IMG/VR virus record: IMGVR_UViG_3300030333_005399
Location: 1 to 64,000 of that record
Length of the DNA stretch: 64,000 bases
Strand: one strand, 5' to 3'
Source: a virus
In this document: piece by piece, positions 63,105 through 64,000 of the stretch
Numbering within the stretch: position 1 is the first letter of the stretch
Layout of the letters: every line of letters starts with the position of its first letter
Translations under genes and position numbers: made by a program
Notes under the pieces: model-generated
What the model saw: the letters and a program-made list of their open reading frames with translations, nothing else
What the model was told of the DNA's origin: nothing
The model's database searches: none

Positions 63105-64000
63105 TTGCAACTATCTCCTTACTATTGGTTAATCCATTAAACTCTGGCAATTTTTTCTCATAGGTTGTAGCATTTGTTAATTCAAATCTTGATCTTGGTT
63201 TGAAGTTTTTCAACGTATCATCTATATCGTTTATGAATCTTTTACCCATTTCAGATGCTGTAAATCCAAATTCTGGATTCATCACATACTTATGACCTTC
63301 CATACCTCTTCGTTTTAGATCGTCAGTTCCACACTTATACGCAGTTAACAATTGAATTGCAACGTCTTGATAATCTGGTCTATCGTCTGAAATAAACGGT
63401 GTAGGGATAGATCCTTGTATTGATCTACTAGTTGGCCATACTGGAAACACCCATTCACCGTGATCTTTGTATCTACCATCGTGATTCGATCCCCATTCCA
63501 TTGTGTAATCATCAGCAGTTAGGTAAGACCCGTCTTCCTTTTTAAATCCACAGTAATCTTGCATACCACCAGAAACATTCACAATTAGCGGTACACCACA
63601 CATAAGAGTCTCTGCACCCATTAATCCAAACCCTTCATTTGAACTAATCAATATAGATGCGTTAGCACAGTTATACAACCAATTCATCTGTTCACGTTCA
63701 TACTTATCATCTGAAAATGCTACATCGTATTTGGGACATAAATTATTGACCAACGCTGGCAAATCAGTACCGTTCTCATCTCTTGGTGCACAATGCATCA
63801 ACAATAAACATTCAGCTGCTTCCTCTTCGGTAAGCTGATCGCAAAAAGTTCTATATGCATACACTATATCACCTGGTAATTTTCTTCTAATATTTCTAGC
63901 ATTATAAAATACTACAAATTTTTTCTTTCCGTCTCTGGTAACTTGAGATTTAAACTTTAAAAACTCATCATATTTCTCATAAGACTTATCAATTGGGAAA
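63097..64000 (-). CDS. GT-B glycosyltransferase (partial, N-terminus beyond window)
   Basis: The frame is open to the window edge (at least 300 residues), so the real start is outside; a GTG at 63864 is internal. KKFVVFYNARNIRRKLPGDI is a GT-B hinge sequence, then LLLMHCAPRDENGTDLPALV, and SSNEGFGLMGAETLMCGVPL is the donor-binding ExFGLxxxEA motif. It overlaps the next glycosyltransferase gene by 8 bases. Both are GT4-like and may act in series. Confidence 0.85.
   Translation of the reverse strand, partial: FPIDKSYEKYDEFLKFKSQVTRDGKKKFVVFYNARNIRRKLPGDIVYAYRTFCDQLTEEEAAECLLLMHCAPRDENGTDLPALVNNLCPKYDVAFSDDKYEREQMNWLYNCANASILISSNEGFGLMGAETLMCGVPLIVNVSGGMQDYCGFKKEDGSYLTADDYTMEWGSNHDGRYKDHGEWVFPVWPTSRSIQGSIPTPFISDDRPDYQDVAIQLLTAYKCGTDDLKRRGMEGHKYVMNPEFGFTASEMGKRFINDIDDTLKNFKPRSRFELTNATTYEKKLPEFNGLTNSKEIVANV

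Overview
This window is a continuous piece of a strictly lytic-looking, T4-like (Straboviridae-type/marine T4 superfamily) myovirus genome. The evidence is a tail/baseplate block with gp6-, gp25- and gp5-like proteins, a gp55-type late sigma factor, and the usual marine T4-like accessory set (PhoH, Hsp20, CobS-like AAA+ ATPase with a CobT-like VWA protein, ThyX, 2-oxoglutarate/Fe(II) oxygenases, peptide deformylase). The DNA is A+T-rich and very compact: almost every gene is on the minus strand, and neighbours overlap as ATGA or TAATG. No integrase, plasmid or cellular housekeeping block is seen. The first gene (1-3121) and the last gene (63097-64000) run off the window.

Layout, in transcription order from high to low coordinates. 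47.2-64 kb is a glycan region: several glycosyltransferases, a NeuB-like synthase, a NeuA-like cytidylyltransferase, a UDP-GlcNAc 2-epimerase, two SDR epimerases, a Gfo/Idh/MocA dehydrogenase, an N-formyltransferase, a sulfotransferase-like protein and a class II aldolase. 39.4-46.2 kb is an envelope cargo region: two prepilins behind a sequence matching a sigma-54 promoter, a minimal MscS-like protein, a TonB C-terminal-domain protein, a lipoprotein and several proteins with signal peptides. 31.9-38.8 kb holds an SGNH-like protein, zinc-ribbon microproteins and the CobS/CobT-like pair; part of it is visibly richer in G+C. 18-31.9 kb carries nucleotide metabolism and repair (ThyX, PLP enzyme, oxygenases, UvdE, MBD4-like glycosylase, MazG-like protein, PhoH, Hsp20). 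10.7-18 kb carries small overlapping genes, peptide deformylase, an HD-domain protein and gp55. 1-10.7 kb is the baseplate block.

The most striking item is a gene at 13566-13814 that ordinary ORF calling misses. It reads as a SelW/Rdx-family protein of 82 residues if one in-frame TGA is decoded as selenocysteine. The TGA sits exactly at the U of the CxxU redox motif (C-T-S-U-G-Y), and a stem-loop suited to a bacterial SECIS lies 13-35 nt behind it. A second hidden gene is a 16-residue peptide with seven cysteines at 47094-47144. A tRNA-Gly(UCC) gene lies inside an open reading frame at 40634-40704.

Regulation is partly readable. Eight copies of a strongly conserved module (phased A-tracts, ATGTACAT, 16-17 bp, TAGATTCTA) sit directly in front of minus-strand genes and look like a phage early promoter family. 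T4-type TATAAATA late elements occur before the cysteine-rich peptide and before 42590-43042. The host is inferred, not shown: the sigma-54 element, selenocysteine gene, prepilins, TonB domain and lipobox proteins point to a Gram-negative marine bacterium that has RpoN and decodes selenocysteine. The frequent Shine-Dalgarno sites argue against Bacteroidota, and a sigma-54 promoter argues against cyanobacteria.
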